A stretch of DNA of 32,681 nucleotides from Synechococcus sp. AG-670-B23. Lineage in GTDB: Bacteria; Cyanobacteriota; Cyanobacteriia; PCC-6307; Cyanobiaceae. Made by a program: the position numbers and the translations under genes. Under the pieces are notes generated by a model. It had not been told where the DNA came from. It ran no database searches and was given only the letters and a program-made list of their open reading frames with translations. The stretch is from positions 1-32,681 of the forward strand of contig QCSL01000025.1 of NCBI GenBank assembly GCA_003209165.1. Direction: 5' to 3'. Every line of letters begins with the position of its first letter. Within the stretch, counting starts at the first letter, position 1. Shown here in pieces: positions 29,808 through 32,681 of the stretch.

Positions 29808-31784
29808 TCAGGAACCCCCGAAGTCATAGCTAGTCGCAGGGATCAGCCGCCAGTCGCGATCGCCGCTCAGCTCCAAAACCGTGTCATGGAAGTTCTTGAG
29901 GGTCGGCCGGTGGCCAACGCTGATGAACGCCACCTCCCGGTCACGCAGTAGTGAGTAGAGGCGGGATTCGGTCTCGACATCCAGAGCACTAGTGGCTTCA
30001 TCCAACACCACCACCTTGGGGGAATTCAGCAACAACCGCGCAAAGGCCAGCCGCTGCTGTTCACCCAGGGAAAGCAGCCGCGGCCAGTCCTGCTTGATGT
30101 CGAGGTCGGGGTAACGCTGCATCAATTTGCCCAACATCACCTGATCCAAAACAGCCCGCAGCTGTTCATCGCTGAAACGGGCCTGATCGAGGGGATAACA
30201 AAGCTGTTCGCGCAGGGATCCCAAGGCCATGTAGGGCTTCTGTGGAATGAACAGCAGCTCGCCCCGACCTGGGGAATAAACAGTTCCGGTCGGAGAGCCC
30301 CACAGGCCACTCACCACTCGCAGCAGTGAGGTCTTGCCACATCCGGAGGGACCCACCACCAGCAGGCCCTCGGCGCTGTCCAGTGAGAAACTGAGATCAC
30401 GCACCAACACGTTGTCGGTGCGCGGTGTCTTGACCGTCACCCCCTGCAGCGCCAGCTGGTCGGACGGCACAATCCGGGGCACGAAATCACTCCACTCATC
30501 CGGATCCAGGTTGGAGATGTTCGATTGGAAACCTTCCAGCCGGTTGATCGATGCCGAGAACCGAGCCAAGGCTTCGATGTTGTAGATGATGAAAAATAGT
30601 GATCCCTCAACCAGGTTGTAAGCAACGTTCGCCTGGGCGAAGCCGCCGTAATCCATCTCCCCGGCAAGAATCGGCGCCGCAAGGATCAGATAGGGGATGA
30701 AATTGCTGGCATAGATGCTTGAACGCTGCAGCACCCTCAGCAGCACCTCCCAGACAATCAACAGATTAAAGTTTTCAACAACGGTGGCTAGCCGACGCGT
30801 CACCTCCTTCGCTTCCTGCTGTTCTCCGGCATAGAAGGCGATGGATTCAGCGTTGTCTCTCACCCGCACAAGGCCATAGCGATAATCCGCTTCAAAACGC
30901 AACTGAAAGTTGTTCAATCGAACCAACTTGCGGCCGGCCACAATCATCAAGACTGAGATAGCAGCGGCATAGGCCAAAAGAGCAAAGGTCAGAGTCTCAC
31001 TAACCGAATAGAGGATGAGGATGTTGAGCGAAAAGGTGAGGATTGAATCAAAGATATTGAGGGTAAAACCAAGGGCTTGCGCCGTGAAATCGCGAACATC
31101 CTCTGAAATCCGCTGATCAGGGTTATCAACATTGGTGGCTGCTTCATCATTGGGATTGAGCACGTAATACGCACGATCCCGCAGGTAGTCGTCCACCAGA
31201 CTTAGCGACAACCATTCCCGCCAGAACAGCCCCAGTTTTTGGCTGAAATAAAACTGCAGGCTGCGAATCGGCAGCGCGACCGCAAAACAGGCGCCATAGA
31301 CCCAGAGATTGCGATACGAGGCATCGCCGTCCTTGGAGATCAACGCATTGGTGAGATCCCTGGCAATGAATGTGATACCGGCATTGATGCCGTTCACGCT
31401 CAACAGCATCAGGATGATGAGGCCGAGAAAAAGCCAAGGCAGCCAGCGGCGATGCCTGAGTTGGCCACGCACAGAGGCGAACACCACAGCCCCCAGCACA
31501 AACAGGGCACTGATGCCCGCCCCCCATCCACGGGACCAGAGCATGGCCAAGGAGGACTGGACTCCACCGAGGTATTGGCTGGTCAAGTCCGGCAGCAGCC
31601 ACGACAGGCCGTTTATCAACCCGGTGACAAGGAACAGAACGATCCCTGCCACACAGAACAGCAGGCTCACCAGCAGTCCGATGAACTGCCAACCGTTGTC
31701 TTCGGTGTAGGGGAAGAAGTAGGGCTGCGAAAGCCGACGCAGCTTGGCGGCCTGATTACGCAGGTTCTGAAGCTGGTGGGTCAT
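29808..31784 (-). CDS. ABC transporter, fused permease-ATPase of SbmA/BacA-YddA type, 658 aa
   Basis: Half-transporter of the ABC_membrane_2 family. The N-terminal part has about six membrane segments (for example LLVSLLFCVAGIVLFLVTGL and LFVLGAVVFASVRG) and the family loop DYLRDRAYYVLNPNDEAATN with NPDQRISEDVRDF. The ATPase domain has Walker A VGPSGCGKTSLLR near residue 477, signature LSLGEQQRLAFAR, Walker B VVVLDEATSALD and switch histidine in SVGHRPTL. Relatives take up peptides or vitamin-like molecules or serve as peroxisomal ABCD carriers; the substrate here is unknown. It probably works as a homodimer in the plasma or thylakoid membrane. Confidence 0.9.
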   Translation of the reverse strand: MTHQLQNLRNQAAKLRRLSQPYFFPYTEDNGWQFIGLLVSLLFCVAGIVLFLVTGLINGLSWLLPDLTSQYLGGVQSSLAMLWSRGWGAGISALFVLGAVVFASVRGQLRHRRWLPWLFLGLIILMLLSVNGINAGITFIARDLTNALISKDGDASYRNLWVYGACFAVALPIRSLQFYFSQKLGLFWREWLSLSLVDDYLRDRAYYVLNPNDEAATNVDNPDQRISEDVRDFTAQALGFTLNIFDSILTFSLNILILYSVSETLTFALLAYAAAISVLMIVAGRKLVRLNNFQLRFEADYRYGLVRVRDNAESIAFYAGEQQEAKEVTRRLATVVENFNLLIVWEVLLRVLQRSSIYASNFIPYLILAAPILAGEMDYGGFAQANVAYNLVEGSLFFIIYNIEALARFSASINRLEGFQSNISNLDPDEWSDFVPRIVPSDQLALQGVTVKTPRTDNVLVRDLSFSLDSAEGLLVVGPSGCGKTSLLRVVSGLWGSPTGTVYSPGRGELLFIPQKPYMALGSLREQLCYPLDQARFSDEQLRAVLDQVMLGKLMQRYPDLDIKQDWPRLLSLGEQQRLAFARLLLNSPKVVVLDEATSALDVETESRLYSLLRDREVAFISVGHRPTLKNFHDTVLELSGDRDWRLIPATSYDFGGS

Positions 31785-31839
31785 GCCACTGCTGAACTTT
31801 GTTCAGTCTGGCTGCCGCTGCGTCGCTTCGCCGCTGACA

Positions 31840-32181
31840 TCAACCGGGGGGCCACTCCAGCGGACGCCCACCAATCACGTGCACGTGGAGGTGAAACACC
31901 GTCTGGCCAGCACCGGCACCACTGTTGATCACCGTGCGGAAGTCGTCCAGACCCTCCTGTTTGGCCACGCGCGCAGCGATCAACAACAGATGGCCGAGCA
32001 GAGCCGCATCCTCTGCAGCACTGGAACGCAAACTCTCGATTGGCTTAAGGGGGATCACCAACACATGAACCGGAGCTTGGGGAGCAACATCACGAAAGGC
32101 CAGGCACTGCTCATCGCTGTAGACCTCGTCGCACGGGATCTCGCCACGAAGAATCTTCCCGAAGATCGTGTCGTCTGCCAT
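31840..32181 (-). CDS. HIT-family (HINT-like) nucleotide hydrolase, 113 aa
   Basis: ATG 32181 gives MADDTIFGKILRGEIPCDEV, the normal HINT start. The histidine triad is HLHVHVIGG with His97, His99 and His101; the middle strand AFRDVAPQAPVHVLVIPLKP is typical. Such enzymes hydrolyse adenosine phosphoramidates and related AMP conjugates. A longer frame to 32289 lacks support. It lies 55 bases upstream of the ABC transporter gene on the same strand and is divergent from the broken comM. Confidence 0.93.
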   Translation of the reverse strand: MADDTIFGKILRGEIPCDEVYSDEQCLAFRDVAPQAPVHVLVIPLKPIESLRSSAAEDAALLGHLLLIAARVAKQEGLDDFRTVINSGAGAGQTVFHLHVHVIGGRPLEWPPG

Positions 32182-32256
32182 GAGCCTTGAAAACGAAGGA
32201 ACAGCCGGACCGGTGTGACAGCAGGGGCATGAATCTCCTGTGTCACCTTTCTCAGA

Positions 32257-32681
32257 ATGCTGGCACGTTGTCTCAGTGCATCCCTGCAAGGCCTGGAGGC
32301 CTGACCGGTGGAGGTGGATCTTGCACCGGGTCTGCCGGGCGTCTAGCTGGTGGGTCTGCTGGACAAAGCCATTCAGGAATCACGGGAGCGGGTTCGTTCC
32401 GCCCTGCGCAACAGCGGCTTACGCGGCCCCCTGGTGCGCGTGGTGATCAACCTGGCGCCCGCCGATCTGCGCAAGGAAGGTCCCTCCTGTGACCTCCCCA
32501 TCGCCCTGTCCCCTTTGGTGGCCAGCGGGCAGCTCGCCCGCCCTCAGCTGGACGGCCTCTGGTGCGCAGGCGAGCTGGGGCTCGACGGCAGACTCAGGCC
32601 CTGTCGCGGGGTGATTGCCCTCGCCGAAAAGGCCCATCAGCAGAAGGCCCAGGACCTGGTGGTCCCTCCTGTGAATGCCCA
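32257..32681 (+). pseudogene. comM: comM/YifB Mg-chelatase-like gene, disrupted and cut by the window end
   Basis: ComM is a AAA+ helicase that promotes branch migration during natural transformation. One frame from ATG 32257 encodes MLARCLSASLQGLEA, then TGA (32302-32304), PVEVDLAPGLPGV, TAG (32344-32346), and LVGLLDKAIQESRERVRSAL and onward through NLAPADLRKEGP to the end of the window. The family normally reads without stops here (GLEARPVEV and GVQLVG from memory), so both look like C-to-T nonsense changes (CGA to TGA, CAG to TAG). Restart at GTG 32350 is possible but would lose the first conserved strands. Sequencing error is unlikely to give two in-frame stops and no frameshift. Confidence 0.8.

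Noticed and set aside
1-32681. CRISPR array, rRNA genes or insertion sequence
   Set aside because: I found no regularly spaced direct repeats with unique spacers, no rRNA sequence, and no transposase ORF with terminal inverted repeats.

Overview
The window looks like marine Synechococcus (a picocyanobacterium). The evidence is a circularly permuted two-piece tmRNA with tag ANNIVRFSRQAAPVAA, the psbX, ycf66 and high-light-inducible (hli) genes beside accC, a DUF3104-type small protein, and strings of tiny lineage-specific ORFs. No strain can be named from the sequence alone.

Right half, about 16.6-32.7 kb: ordinary core chromosome. In order it holds a THUMP/SAM RNA methyltransferase; a two-gene membrane pair (holin-X-like and a membrane-anchored helical protein); a small LigD-phosphoesterase-like protein; smc; a PRC-barrel protein; msrB; an LpxB-related protein; tRNA-Leu(GAG); accC; a YggT protein; psbX; ycf66; two TolB-like lipoproteins; hli; an SbmA-type ABC transporter; a HIT protein; and the start of comM, which carries two in-frame stop codons.

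Middle, 8457-16353: a compact integrated element of about 7.9 kb inserted in the 3' end of ssrA. Two 42-bp direct repeats (39/42 identical) bound it; the right one is the real ssrA end. Just inside both ends are arrays of GGGTCAC with a 12-bp period, and a 10-bp inverted pair. The rightward arm encodes a tyrosine integrase, an unknown small protein, an excisionase-like HTH protein, another unknown, a primase-polymerase-like protein and a VapE-type helicase. After these come two small secreted repeat proteins. The opposite strand carries a tightly overlapping six-gene operon ending in a protein that looks like a phage small terminase subunit. Integrase, replication module and TerS-like gene without capsid genes is the layout of a phage satellite or tycheposon; this is the candidate new system. 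I infer satellite behaviour; I do not see it directly.

Left part, 1-8456: an older accessory graveyard on the same side of ssrA. It holds three decayed fragments of the same integrase family, a truncated XerC-like integrase beside the left att copy, a broken relative of one operon gene of the live element, several tiny genes (some with premature stops), repeated hairpin elements, and an AT-rich RTX metalloprotease gene (4232-5326) that looks transferred. The simplest reading is repeated integration and decay at the tmRNA locus.
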